A stretch of DNA of 64,000 bases from Hirudinaria manillensis (taxonomy: Eukaryota > Annelida > Clitellata > Hirudinida > Hirudinidae): assembly GCA_034509925.1 (NCBI GenBank), contig CM067529.1, forward strand, positions 11,963,501 to 12,027,500. The letters run 5' to 3'. Shown one piece after another: positions 1-13,367 of the stretch. Numbering within the stretch: the first letter of the stretch is position 1; every line of letters begins with the position of its first letter. The notes beneath the pieces are model-generated. The model saw only the letters and a list, made by a program, of their open reading frames with translations, ran no database searches and was not told where the DNA came from. The translations under genes were made by a program, and so were the position numbers.

Positions 1-38
1 TGATCAGACTCGATGATAGCTTCAAAAAAAAATACTCA

Positions 39-1803
<1,765 letters not shown>

Positions 1804-1819
1804 TGTATTTGGTGTTGGT

Positions 1820-4800
1820 TTGGTGATTATGGAAGATAAGAACTGTCAGAATAAAGTCTTTGGCTGTCAAAGAAAGAAAGAAAATTCTTCAGATTCTGTT
1901 GGAACACAGGTGCATTGTGAATTTTGTGCAAAGACATTTGCTTCTGTTAGAGGTAAACATATACATGAAAACAGAATTCATCCAGAAGAATATCATAAAA
2001 TTAGAGCAGGTCTTCCCTCTTCCAAGGCAAGATGGACTGAAGAAGAATATTGCATGCTGGCTTCCATGGAGGTTGAATTGATTAGAAAGGGAGTTCACAA
2101 TGTCAATCAGGAACTCCACAAAAGATTTGAACATAGATCGTTGAATGCCATGAAAAGCCGTAGATTAACCGAGAAATACAAGACAACTCTAGAAAAATAT
2201 CTCAATCACTCAACAATAGCAAATGAGGAGTTGATGCATCAAGGAACCAATTTTTGTCAGGATTCTAATCCATCAGAGGATAGTGAGTGTTTTGTTCCCA
2301 ATTTGCATAACACTGAGTCATGGAATGTACTGGCCAAGGCTGAACTTAGTCTTGGGGGAACACACAAAAACAGAATCAACCTCTCACTTCAGCAGCAATT
2401 TCCCTCCCTCAGTGTGGATGCTATAAAAGTGATTAGAAATAAGCCTCAATATCGTCATCTTCTCTCAAATATTATAATGGCAGACGTTAAGGCCGATGCT
2501 GGTATCTCAGCCTGTTGCAAAGCATTAGACCTAGAAAATATTATTGGTCCCTTGCAATTCATTGAAAGAAGAAGATTTTTTCTTCGATTGTCTGATGAAG
2601 AGTTCAGTTCGCTCATTGATTCCACTGAGGTATACGAGATTAAAAGGTCACTTATCAACATAGAATATCAGAGATGGATTGCTGGCATAACAGTGTCAAA
2701 GAAGAGGACTCAAAAAGTGGCAAAGAAACATCAGACGAAGAAGCAAGACAAGGTGCAAACAAGTGGCCGCAAATTCGTCAAATGGATCAATCGCAACTCA
2801 AAGCGTGCGATAAAAGAGAGGCGTCGGAAGGAGCAGTATGCGAGGATCCAGCAGCTGTTTAGGAAAAGTCCAAGTCTTGGGGCACAAACGGTAATGAAAG
2901 GTGACTACGAGAAAAATGCAGTATGTCCTTCCGATGAAACATTGGTGGAGTATTGGGAGAAGGTTTTCACTCAAGCTTCCAAAACCGACTCCCGGCCATT
3001 GGATGAAACGATTGAGCCTATCGATGAAATGGACATTCCAATCACGGTCGATGAAATCATTCACGCGGCAAAAGGATTGAAAGATTCTGCCCCCGGCTTT
3101 GACGGCATGAAAAAAATTGATCTGAACAAAATTGCACCGGAGGACCTGGCGACTCACATGGCGCTTTGGTTATTTACTGGATGCCCTCCCGATGCACTCA
3201 GGAAAGGAATTGTCACCTGCATTCCAAAGAAACAAGAAAGTCTGAAGCCAGAGGATTTTAGACCAATTACGGTGGGATCAATCATCGGTCGTTTATTTCA
3301 CCGATTGCTGAGCAAGAGAATGCTCGCACACTGGTCCATCTCAAATCGTCAGAAGGCTTTCAGACACGGTGATGGCCTGGCGGATAATATATGGCTCGTG
3401 AAAGCAATCATACAGAAAAAGAAGGAACAGAAACAGAATCTCAATCTCACGTTCATTGATGTGACCAAAGCCTTCGATTCGGTTTCACACCAGTCCATTG
3501 TAAGAGCGGCTCACAGATTGGGAACTCCTCCTTTTTTGTTGAGATACATTTCAGAGGCCTACCGCGATTGTTCAGTTCAAATGAAGATTGGAGGCAAATT
3601 GAGTCGGGACATACCAGTTAATAGAGGAGTCAGGCAAGGAGATCCAATGTCTCCTCTACTTTTCAACGCGGTTATCGACATGGTGATGTCAGAGGTAGAC
3701 CAATCCATCGGTGTGACTGGCGATGTTAGTTCATCAGTCAAATGCAATTATTTGGCGTTCGCAGATGATTTGATCCTGCTATCCTCTACTGATATTGGAA
3801 TGAGGATGTTGTTGAAACAAGTCGAGGAATCTCTGGCAAAAGTTGGACTAATTATGAATGCCCAAAAATGTTCTTCACTGAGAGCGAAAGTGCAAAAGAA
3901 AAACAGTCCTTGGATTGTTGACCCGGATTCTTACCTCAGTGTCAGCCAGCTGCCAATCAAGGCAATGAACATTCTCGACACCTACCGATATCTTGGAATT
4001 GACATTGGCCCAAAAATGAAATACGCGTCACTAGGCGACAGAATGCATAAATCCTTGCATGCAATATCTAGAGCTCCTTTAAAGCCAAATCAAAAACTCT
4101 ACACCCTAAGATCGAACCTTATGCCAAGCCTCGTGCACTATCTTACCTTCAATAAAATCTCTTTGAAATCTCTAAAGGCTGCAGACACGAAAGTAAGATC
4201 TGCCGTCAGGCAATGGCTGCGCCTCCCAAAAGACACGCCGACCGCCTTCTTCCATGCGGGGCTGAAATTTGGTGGATTGGGACTACTGCAGCTCAGAAAG
4301 TGGGTTCCACTCATCAGAACCAGCAGAATGAGATCTATGATGGCTCGCTCGAAAAGCAATGAAGACGAATTCTTGCTCGACACTCTAAAGGACAACAGCA
4401 TCGTCCTTGGAGAACACAGGAAGTTTGGGCAATTAAATTCGGAGTCGTCAGCCAAAAAACGACTTAAGGAAGAGACTCTCGAGAGCCTTTACAGCTCGGT
4501 AGACGGATTTGGACTCCAGTCCTTTTTCCAGGGTGTCGGTATCAGTGAATGGATCGCGGATGGGCGTTCAAGATTGTTCCCGAGTGACTACTTAAAGTGC
4601 TTAAAGGTCAGAGCAGGCGTCCTCCCATGCAATCTCCGGGTTTCCAGATATCATCCAGAGGTAAACACCAAGTGTGACGCCGGTTGCAGAGTCACCGAGA
4701 GCCTGGATCACATTTTCCAGGTTTGTCCAGGAATGGATGTATCGAGACGAGAGAGGCACAACAACCTCGTCCATCGGCTGGAAACGAAGTTGGCCGAGAA

Positions 4801-4891
4801 AGGGTACTTCACCAAAATCGAGCCGAGGATACCAGTTGAGGAAGGCATCAGAGTCCGATTCAATCGTATGCGACGTCACCATTGTCTCTGA
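1820..4891 (+). CDS. R2-like retrotransposon polyprotein (zinc finger, Myb, RT, CCHC)
   Basis: Single long frame. It would bind target DNA through the C2H2 and Myb regions, nick it with the RLE and prime reverse transcription at the nick. The RT fingers/palm run from about residue 430 to 700, including [29 protein letters not shown] and the catalytic FADD. A thumb region and the knuckle C-x3-C-x7-H-x4-C follow. The final residues after about 4850 are out of frame relative to sister elements, which is why the ORF ends early. The start at 1820 is the first ATG after the TAA tract; a second ATG lies three codons later. Confidence 0.85.
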   Translation: MVIMEDKNCQNKVFGCQRKKENSSDSVGTQVHCEFCAKTFASVRGKHIHENRIHPEEYHKIRAGLPSSKARWTEEEYCMLASMEVELIRKGVHNVNQELHKRFEHRSLNAMKSRRLTEKYKTTLEKYLNHSTIANEELMHQGTNFCQDSNPSEDSECFVPNLHNTESWNVLAKAELSLGGTHKNRINLSLQQQFPSLSVDAIKVIRNKPQYRHLLSNIIMADVKADAGISACCKALDLENIIGPLQFIERRRFFLRLSDEEFSSLIDSTEVYEIKRSLINIEYQRWIAGITVSKKRTQKVAKKHQTKKQDKVQTSGRKFVKWINRNSKRAIKERRRKEQYARIQQLFRKSPSLGAQTVMKGDYEKNAVCPSDETLVEYWEKVFTQASKTDSRPLDETIEPIDEMDIPITVDEIIHAAKGLKDSAPGFDGMKKIDLNKIAPEDLATHMALWLFTGCPPDALRKGIVTCIPKKQESLKPEDFRPITVGSIIGRLFHRLLSKRMLAHWSISNRQKAFRHGDGLADNIWLVKAIIQKKKEQKQNLNLTFIDVTKAFDSVSHQSIVRAAHRLGTPPFLLRYISEAYRDCSVQMKIGGKLSRDIPVNRGVRQGDPMSPLLFNAVIDMVMSEVDQSIGVTGDVSSSVKCNYLAFADDLILLSSTDIGMRMLLKQVEESLAKVGLIMNAQKCSSLRAKVQKKNSPWIVDPDSYLSVSQLPIKAMNILDTYRYLGIDIGPKMKYASLGDRMHKSLHAISRAPLKPNQKLYTLRSNLMPSLVHYLTFNKISLKSLKAADTKVRSAVRQWLRLPKDTPTAFFHAGLKFGGLGLLQLRKWVPLIRTSRMRSMMARSKSNEDEFLLDTLKDNSIVLGEHRKFGQLNSESSAKKRLKEETLESLYSSVDGFGLQSFFQGVGISEWIADGRSRLFPSDYLKCLKVRAGVLPCNLRVSRYHPEVNTKCDAGCRVTESLDHIFQVCPGMDVSRRERHNNLVHRLETKLAEKGYFTKIEPRIPVEEGIRVRFNRMRRHHCL

Positions 4892-5195
4892 TACCGCCTC
4901 ACTGGACGAGGTCCACTCATCCAAGACAGGGAAATATAACTCCAAAGACATCCACATCTGGATGTCTAACAATAACCCTGGGGGTGCTCTCTCTCCGAAG
5001 ATCTTAGTAACCGCCTTTGTATGCAACTTCAGAGGTGTAATATCCTCCAGATCTTACTTGTCATGGCGGGGCATCGGTCTGTCCAGAAACGGCATGATGT
5101 ACCTGGCAACATCGGTTTTGCTGGACACCTACCTTATGTGGAAATTCCATAAGCGCAGAACTCATAAACGTTGGCGCCGGCGAATTGGACTATAG
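4860..5195 (+). pseudogene. Out-of-frame C-terminal endonuclease remainder of element 1
   Basis: This frame continues the RLE after the break in the main ORF: CDVTIVSD, then HSSKTGKYNSKDIHIWM, and a basic C-terminus ending at 5195. Comparison with element 3 (62800-63262) shows the same order there in one frame. The PDL residues that should precede it are absent. Confidence 0.75.
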
Positions 5196-5381
5196 TGATT
5201 GATTATGGTTGATGTCGCTTGTTTATAGCGCGGTGTTGTTGGCGCTGGGGAATGCGGTTGCAATATGTCCCGGGGTGATCTCGGGCCCGGAGGGGGGACA
5301 GTGGATGTTAGTTGAGGTGTTTGATGATCGCGTTTGCTATTGGATGATTTTTTGGCCGAGAAAATAAAGGAAAAAAAAAAA

Positions 5382-5410
5382 AATAATAATAATAATAATA
5401 ATAATAAAAA
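5382..5410. repeat. Short TAA/A-rich tail of element 1
   Basis: A-rich and TAA repeats between the end of element 1 and the first base of intron shared with the second unit. The sequence from 5411 matches 31177 onward, which marks the left edge of the alignable tandem unit. Confidence 0.8.
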
Positions 5411-5877
5411 CGATACAGGGATAATAATAACATATTTTAATAATATTTTATAATAAGTAAATTATGGTTCTTTAATTAGGGATCTAATTAAAAGTATATT
5501 AACAGCTTATGCATGCCGATATTGTGTTCATAACATTGCTTAAAGCGTTGCACTAGGAAGTCAACAAAACCTTTCCTTGATTTTTTTTCGGCACTTATTA
5601 ATCCCATTTGACCTTCTTTTCATCCTTCCAATGAATTCAGTTAGGACTTGGTTATGGTGCCGATAATGATTAAGTAAAATAAATTAACAAATTAGTTGCA
5701 ATCTGTATTTAATGATTATAAAAGAATTTCTAAAAGAATACCATTGGCTCCCAACGTTAATAAGGCGTTTCGAACGATTTAGTTGTACGTTACCATAGAA
5801 ATTACATTCCACAGTTCGTATGATTTATATTTTTATTTAAAAAAAAATATTTAAAACAATTCATGAATTTCAACCAG

Positions 5878-6006
5878 ATATTGACGAGTGCTTACGGAAA
5901 ACAGATCATTGCAACACCGACGTTTCGGAATGTGAAAACAGCCCGGGATCCTTTTATTGTAAATGCAAAAAAGGCTATATGAATAAATCAGACAAAATTT
6001 GCATAG
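5878..6006 (+). CDS. Paralog 1 exon: calcium-binding EGF module
   Basis: 129 bp, phase 1-1, acceptor ...caaccag, donor g|gttaat. It starts [12 protein letters not shown] and has six cysteines. It aligns with 31649-31777, from which it differs at about 23 bases and 14 residues although the intron to its left differs by only about 2-3%. Confidence 0.85.
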
Positions 6007-9000
6007 GTTAATTTAAAGTTTTTGTATAAATTTTTTTCACAAGATCCATCCTCATCTTCAGAACACTAAACTTAATTTTCTGTTGACGCTTGTTGTTGAT
6101 TCTGTTTCATTCTATTGTTTCACTCTGTTTGACAAATGCTATATAAAATAGTGTAAGCGATCAAAGGGGATGAACCTTCATTTTGTTAAAAAATAAATAA
6201 ACAAATAAGTAAATAAAAAAATTAATTAATTAATTAATTAAATAATATACTTCGGACATTCAAAGATGCCGTATTCAGTAATATTAATGACTGTGATCAT
6301 GATTCGCAAAAAGAAATGACGATTATGTCACCTCTATCTGAAATTTTTTCTGACATGATATAACTAATTTAATTTTTTTCTTTAAATAAATTAAAACAAG
6401 AATTATAAATAAATTTTTCTACATCATTTACGAATTTTGTTAATTTAACATGAAAATATCATAAAAAATTGATTAATCAGATTTAGACGAATGCCTGACA
6501 GAGTGCCGCGACAAATCGGTAAATTGTTCTAATACTGAAGGGTCATTTCTTTGCAATTGCAAATCAGGCTATACAGGTATAAAGGATTTCATTTGTGAAG
6601 GTTAATTATAATTGTATAAATTGCGTTAATATAGTTAATATAGACTGCATACTGCGAAATCTAGAAGCCTCGCCCTAACCAGAGGCAAACTTCTCGTGAA
6701 TGTGGTCTTCTCTGTGGCGGGGCAGAGAGTACCAACGGTGGCGGAGGAACACATGAAAAGTAAAGGAAGGGTATTTGACGAAAGCCTGACTGACAAATGC
6801 CAGGAAAAAGCCATTGTCGAGGAATACAAAATTGGAAAGATCCGTAAGCGGCTAATGGTGAATAACTCCGTGGATGCATTAATCCGAGAAGACGCGCCGC
6901 TGATGTCAGGAAGAAAGCTCAAGGCCCAGTAGGAGATCATCAAATCGGAAGAAGCCCTGAAGATCAAAGAAATAAGTGGCCCGCTGCAAAGCGAACACAT
7001 GAAAAGTAAACAGTCGCGCGGTCTTCGACGTGCTGCCCTCGCGCGACAACCTACAACGATGGAGGATTGCGCAGAACACTGGGTGCACGCTCTGCGTAAA
7101 GAGACAAGAGACACTCCGTCACGTATTGTCTGGGTGCAGCTACGCCCTAGCGCATGGCCGCTTTATGTGGCGCCGCAATCAAGTTCTGCTGGCTGCAAAA
7201 CCACTTCTCGACTCGGCCCGTAACTCGAGGCGAGTACAAAGCCAGCTGAAGGCAACGAATGAGTCAAATGGTCTCATGTACTAGTAGCCAAAACCAGTCA
7301 ATCAAAAGATCATCAAGCTCAACCAATGGGATGACTCCAAGCATAGCCCCCTGAAAGGAGCAAATGACAGCTATTTAAGCTGCGCACCTGATCCCCGCCG
7401 GCAGTTCAAGTTCGGATTCGGTTGCGAGAGTTGTAATGAGCGAAGGTTGCGTGGTATGGCGTTAGTCTCGTATGCGTGTGGTGTTATGGGAAGAAAGCGA
7501 GAAGGGGAAGGATGAAGTGCAGAAGACTTGACCGACAGGTGATCAACCCGGCCCCGGAGAACGTCAGAAGTTTAAAGGGCCGAAACGTTTGTAGATGGGA
7601 CTATCTCTCTGAGGATTCTTGTCGGCGCTCGTCCAGAGTGATGGAGGACGAGACTAATTTCATTCTTCTACCAAAGCGGACCTCTTATAAATATATATTC
7701 TTGCTTTTGGAAATGGTATACATATGTGTGTATATATATATAAATTTTGAATAGTCATTAGATGAGAGATTTTAATTTCATAAACAAACGTTATTTTTCT
7801 ATTGGCTTGTTATTAGTCGCCATTCTTGCTAAATACAGAAATAACAAATAAACAATAAGCTAAAAGGGTGCGATTATTAATTATATGGATTCTTGTAAAC
7901 AAATTATATTAAAAAAAAATAAATATTATAAATATATTGATAAATAATGTAAATATTACAATATTACTAGAGAATACAAAAATTACAATCAGACTAGATA
8001 TATTTACAGAGCATGGGATGTATCAATTATGTGTACTTTTGAAAACAAATTATAATAAATTATTTATTTTAACCAGACGAGGATGAGTGTAAATCTGACC
8101 CTTGCGATAACTCCACTACACAATGTATTAACTCGATTGGTGAATATCAATGCGAATGCCTGGATGGTTATTCAAATTATACTCAAAGAACATGCCAAGG
8201 TTGATTATACGATTATAATTGAACGCTTCGTAAATTGTATATTATGTTTAAATATGTCCTAAATTTTGTAAATATTTTGAATCAATTATCTCTTAAATGG
8301 TAAAACTTGAAGTATACATTTCCTAAATCACCGGCATTATTGTATTTAACGTATTTATATTTATTGTATTTAACTAAATTTAAATTATTTATTTTTTTTA
8401 TTTCACATATTCACATTTTGACAGATGTCAATCATATTTATAAACCATTGTATAGCTAAATTATTAGCACGACAACTTAATTTCCCACAAAAAAAAAGAC
8501 GTGGACGAGTGCTTAGAAAACAAATGCGATGCTAGTACGGCCCTATGTAAAAACACCATCGGGTCATTCGAATGCGATTGCCTTGTCGGATATTCAAAAG
8601 TAAAGGGGACCAAGTGCAGTGGTTAATTATTTAATTTATCATGTTATATATATATACTAATATTACATTAAACTAATTGATAATATTATGCTATTATTAT
8701 AATATACTGCTAATTTATATTATATATCACAACATTACAACACTGTAAATATATTATTTGAACATTTCGACAGAGCTTTCTGTCAGGGATCTAATGATTA
8801 TAATTATAGAACTTGTGTTGTATCTTAAATTACCTGCTATATAATTAAGGACTACTTTGGGAATTGGGGATACTAATCTGTTTTATTACTGAAATCATGT
8901 TATCATACTAGCCTCCCAAAGACTCTGAATATTATCGTAATAAACTTTAAGTAATAATAAATTCTTACAATATTACTACATTATCCACAAAACCTCCCCC

Positions 9001-9738
9001 TCATATATAATTATATATCTACATGTTTCCTCCGATCGCGAGACGCTTAGGTGGACTGCGATGGCGTGTGGATCTTTTTGCTGGTTTTGGCATTGCGTCT
9101 TCTTGGGAGTGTTCCTCTACTATCGACTTGCCTCTGTCAAATGGCCAACACCATTCCCTCTGTCTTGCTGACTTCTCAATTTGTTCTTCTTTATCATCAG
9201 CATGCCTCTTCCTTCTTGACACGCACTTTCTACTGTTTCTCCTCCTATCATCATATTTGTCGGATCTGCATCTGTCATGGCTTCTTGACCTTGATCTATT
9301 CCTGTATCGTCTGTGATAACTCCTTGACTTTGATTCTGTACCATCACTTGGAGAAGGGGAGTGAGATAGGGTACACGAATGGACCCTCATTTGTTTGCCC
9401 CCATTTTGACCGATTGAATCGTCTTGTTCATGGACTGAGTAAGATCTCCTTGGAACTCTACTCATCCACTTACTGCCTCTTAATACATGCAATTAATTAA
9501 TATTATTGTTAGTATTACTGTTATTTTAAGTCTGTCCATTTCATTAGAGAGAGTGACAATCGATTTTTCTGCTTGATAGCATTCAATCTTTAACCTCATC
9601 CAATAGTCCTGAATGTGGCTTGCAATGGTTTACGTTACGTTTCGTTGCAATTACTTTTATTAAATGAATTAAGTCACATTCAGGACTATTGGATGAGATT
9701 AAAGATTGATTGCTATGAAGCAGAAAAGTCGATTGTAC

Positions 9739-9771
<33 letters not shown>

Positions 9772-9786
9772 TATAATAATTATAAT

Positions 9787-9840
<54 letters not shown>

Positions 9841-10166
9841 TATATAATAATAATAATAATAATAATAATTATTATTATTATTATTATTATGATTCATCCT
9901 TATTCGTTGCATAATTGACCTGAGCTCAGAGACTGTTTGAATCGTTCAGATATCAACGAATGCACGGAATCTGGTCACGATTGCCCGATCGTGACCTCCA
10001 GGTGCATAAACCTCATCGGGTCATTCGAATGCCAGTGCAACGAGGGTTTCAAGAGCCTAGGCACCCGAGTATGCGAAGGTTAATTGACCAGTGACGTCTG
10101 TAATTTTAAAAAGTTTCAAAGTGATTACACTTCGACATATCATTGTCCATCAATATCCTTTGTTAC

Positions 10167-10200
<34 letters not shown>

Positions 10201-13200
10201 TGACTTAGAATTCTTTCTTAAGATATCGACGAATGCGCAACGCTGATTCACGACTGCGGCAAAAAGGCTATATGCGAGAACACTTTGGGAGGTTTCACAT
10301 GTAAGTGCCCCACAGGGATGGAGAAATTCACCTACGAATACCTGGTCGAATGTCAAGGTTAGAATGCTCAGCTGAATGATTTGGAATGCTTGCAATGAAA
10401 TTAAGCTTTGAGTGACATTTGAACAAAATCAATCAGATTTTTGGGCTTACCCCCGCAAGTTAAGCAAAGGATTTAGGACAATTATTTTTGTATTAATTAT
10501 AAAAATAAAACTTTACATATTAGTGAGCTACACTCAGCAATTGCGAGTGATACATTAATTTGTTACCCTGAAAATCCATAATGATTCTGAAAGCCGATTT
10601 GTATCAAAAAATAGGTTCCTTGAAAGTTACAGCTTAGTACAGGCACGTAAAATTATAGCATTCCTAAACAGAGCAATCGAATGTTGCATTTCATGATTCA
10701 TGTTGTTGTTTTTTTTTCCTGTTGATTTGTTCTTCCTGTTTAATTTTTCAGACATTGATGAATGTCAAGATGAGAATGTAGCATGCGACACTTCCACTTC
10801 CATCTGTCTGAACATGATTCCGGGATTTATGTGCATGTGCTTATCTGGTTATGACAACATCGACAATTTGACTTGCGAAAGAGGTTGTTAGATTCGCCAA
10901 ACCGTCTAAATGTAAAATTACGTAACATTATATGTTTAATATATGTAATATTATGTAATATCGCTATGAAGCGAAACTTACCTAGTACTTCGGAGAAGGA
11001 TAGTTATCGGCGCTATCGTGTTCAATCGCATAATTATTTCAATATCGACGCGTGACAAGGCGCATTTAAGGGATGTTTATAAGAAGTTGAGAAAAAGAAT
11101 TTACTAGCTGAAATTTATCTTATATCCCGAATGTCCTTTGGAGGTTATCTCTAAAGAAATAACTGTTCAATCCACGAAAGCAGTTATCCATCTCAGTGAC
11201 ACTTAGTGGACCAAAGTCAATTATATCAGCACTACTGAGTACTGAATGTCTTGACTTTATACTAACTAAACCGGCTTATCTCCTTCAGCACCTCATAAAA
11301 TTCTGACGACATCAAAGGCAGCAGACATTTCGGGCACTCAGCCGAAGTCGGACGATGATGACATTCACTGGACCACGGACGAATACGAGGCTCGCGACTA
11401 CATCACCTTCCCGGTGATATTTCTTCTGATCCTTGCCGCCACGCTATTAGCAGCCTGGTATTACATCAACCAGATGAAATTTGGAAGTATCGGTGAGCAA
11501 CGATCTCTGAATTTCTTTGCCTTTACGATTTGTTTATCTTGAGTGTTTTGTGTCTAAATACATGTTAATTTCGCTCGAAAATGATCGAATTACTCTGAAT
11601 TAAGCTTATTCGTGCCCCCTACCTTCCGTTTCGTCTTCTGAGGTTGAGGCTACTTCACAGTTTCTATAAAATAATAGGAGAAAATCGAAGACTTGCAAAC
11701 GAAAATCCTTCCGTATCGTCGTTTATGTTGACTTTCGTTTACGGACTCGCAGTCTTCTTGCAAACTTCAAATGGCCAGTTCCAACAGTAGACAAGAGAAA
11801 AAGAAACTCAACATGACATTTGTGGAAGTATCTAAAGCTTTCGATTCCGTTTCACACGAATCGATTATCAGGGCAGCCTCTCGACTTGGCGCACCATCTT
11901 TGTTAAAGATATCTGTCGGAGATGTATTGTGATTGCCAGGTCCACATCAGAGTAAGAAAAGAAAGAGATCAGCAGAGCCGTACATGTCGGCAGGGGAGTA
12001 AGGCAAGGCGACCCCATGTCGCCGATGTTATTCAATGCTGTGATCGACATGGTAGTCATTGATATCGATAGATCTATGGGTGTCACTGGAGGAGGGAAAT
12101 CCACAGAAAAGTGCAACTACATCGCCCTTGCGGACGACCTCTTTTTATTGTCCAGCACAGATATTGGAATGAAAGTGATGTCGCAACAACTAGAGACATC
12201 GATGGCGAAATTTGGACTCACCATCATGAACCCAGCCAAGTGTGCCTCGTTGAGAACTGAGGTGATCACGCGAAAAAGGCAATGGATCGTGAATCCAGAT
12301 CCGTACCTGAATCTGAAGGATGAGAATATCAGGACAAAGTCGTTGTGTTTTCCCGGGGCCGTTTGAGGACTTTAAAAACATTGTTGGGGTTTTTTAATGA
12401 GCGATGGTTTTTATTTCTTTTTTAGATGTAATCTGGGCTGAATAAAAGTTGAAAATAAAAAAATAACTGTAACAATTTTAACAATAGTAACTTAATTTAC
12501 TTCCTCAGGTTCACAATCCAGCATGTCCACCACTCGTTCTACGGAGTAAAACATCAAAGACAAACAAAAATAACATTAGGACCCCCATTTTATGAACTCA
12601 CGATTTTGTATCTATTATTTTGGTTTTGTTGGGTTTTTATTTTTATTAATTAATAAAGATAACTGATAAAAATATCGATTAACGTTTGAGCGCTAGAGCA
12701 ACTGAAAGATTCTTATCCGAAGAAGTTTGCAAACTTGGTGAATTATATATCTTGTTTGCATTAGTTTGTGATGGTTGACATCAATGGCAAACGGATTAAC
12801 AGGAATGTTAGAAAGGAATATCAAGCTAATATTATTTAATTATGGTCAATTATGGCCAATTTATATCCTCTAATGAATAAGTTTGTGTTCCAGGCGATGA
12901 TCGCTCTCTCACGGGCTCTTGTGCCTTACCTTTCTGCGTGGCATTGGAGTCCACCGGACGTACGCCACTTTAATGAACTAAATTATTATTGTTAATAAGT
13001 CTTTATAATTATTGTTCCTTTCTCCTTGCCTCAATCAGTTTTTAAAATGTTCAACAATCCCACTGGAAAATGAAATTTTCAGATACGTGAAACCCAGCGG
13101 TCAACTTAAAATAACGCGAACCTGTGTCCAGATGCGACCAGAGATATTTTCACGAGAAAAAACAGTTTTGTTTTTCAAAGTACTTAGTGCAAACGTTATC

Positions 13201-13335
13201 ATTTGCTGCTTCTTCCGAAAATATTTGGAAAACAAAAGCGAGCATTGTTTAGGATTTAATCATTGACATTGAAACGGTGACACGAAACATTGATAAAGAT
13301 TAACAGGAATAAATTTAATGACAATAATAATAACA

Positions 13336-13367
<32 letters not shown>

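Larger units (their letters stand above)
1804..5381 (+). mobile_element. R2-like RLE non-LTR retrotransposon, element 1 (broken endonuclease)
   Basis: Nearly full-length element flanked by TAA on both sides. The 1023-codon ORF (1820-4891) carries a C2H2 finger (Cys33, Cys36, His49, His54), a Myb-like helix region (about residues 70-120), an RT domain with FADD near 3768-3779, and a CCHC knuckle at about 4672-4728. The RLE then breaks. After 'EPRIP' the PDL segment is missing and the frame shifts near 4840-4860; the rest (CDVTIVSD onward) continues in another frame to 5195. A 3' UTR of about 185 bp ends in an A-rich/TAA tract. N-terminal finger plus Myb plus RLE is the R2-clade arrangement. 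Lacking the PD catalytic segment, this copy is presumably immobile. Confidence 0.85.

Noticed and set aside
9023-9500. Plus-strand frames opposite the Arg/Ser-rich frame (97 and 149 codons)
   Set aside because: They are mirror frames of the biased minus-strand composition and carry no motif of their own.
12509-12545. Short exon candidate after cctcag, reading to TAA
   Set aside because: Its phase does not fit the next candidate exon. It is kept only as a possible alternative end, not annotated.
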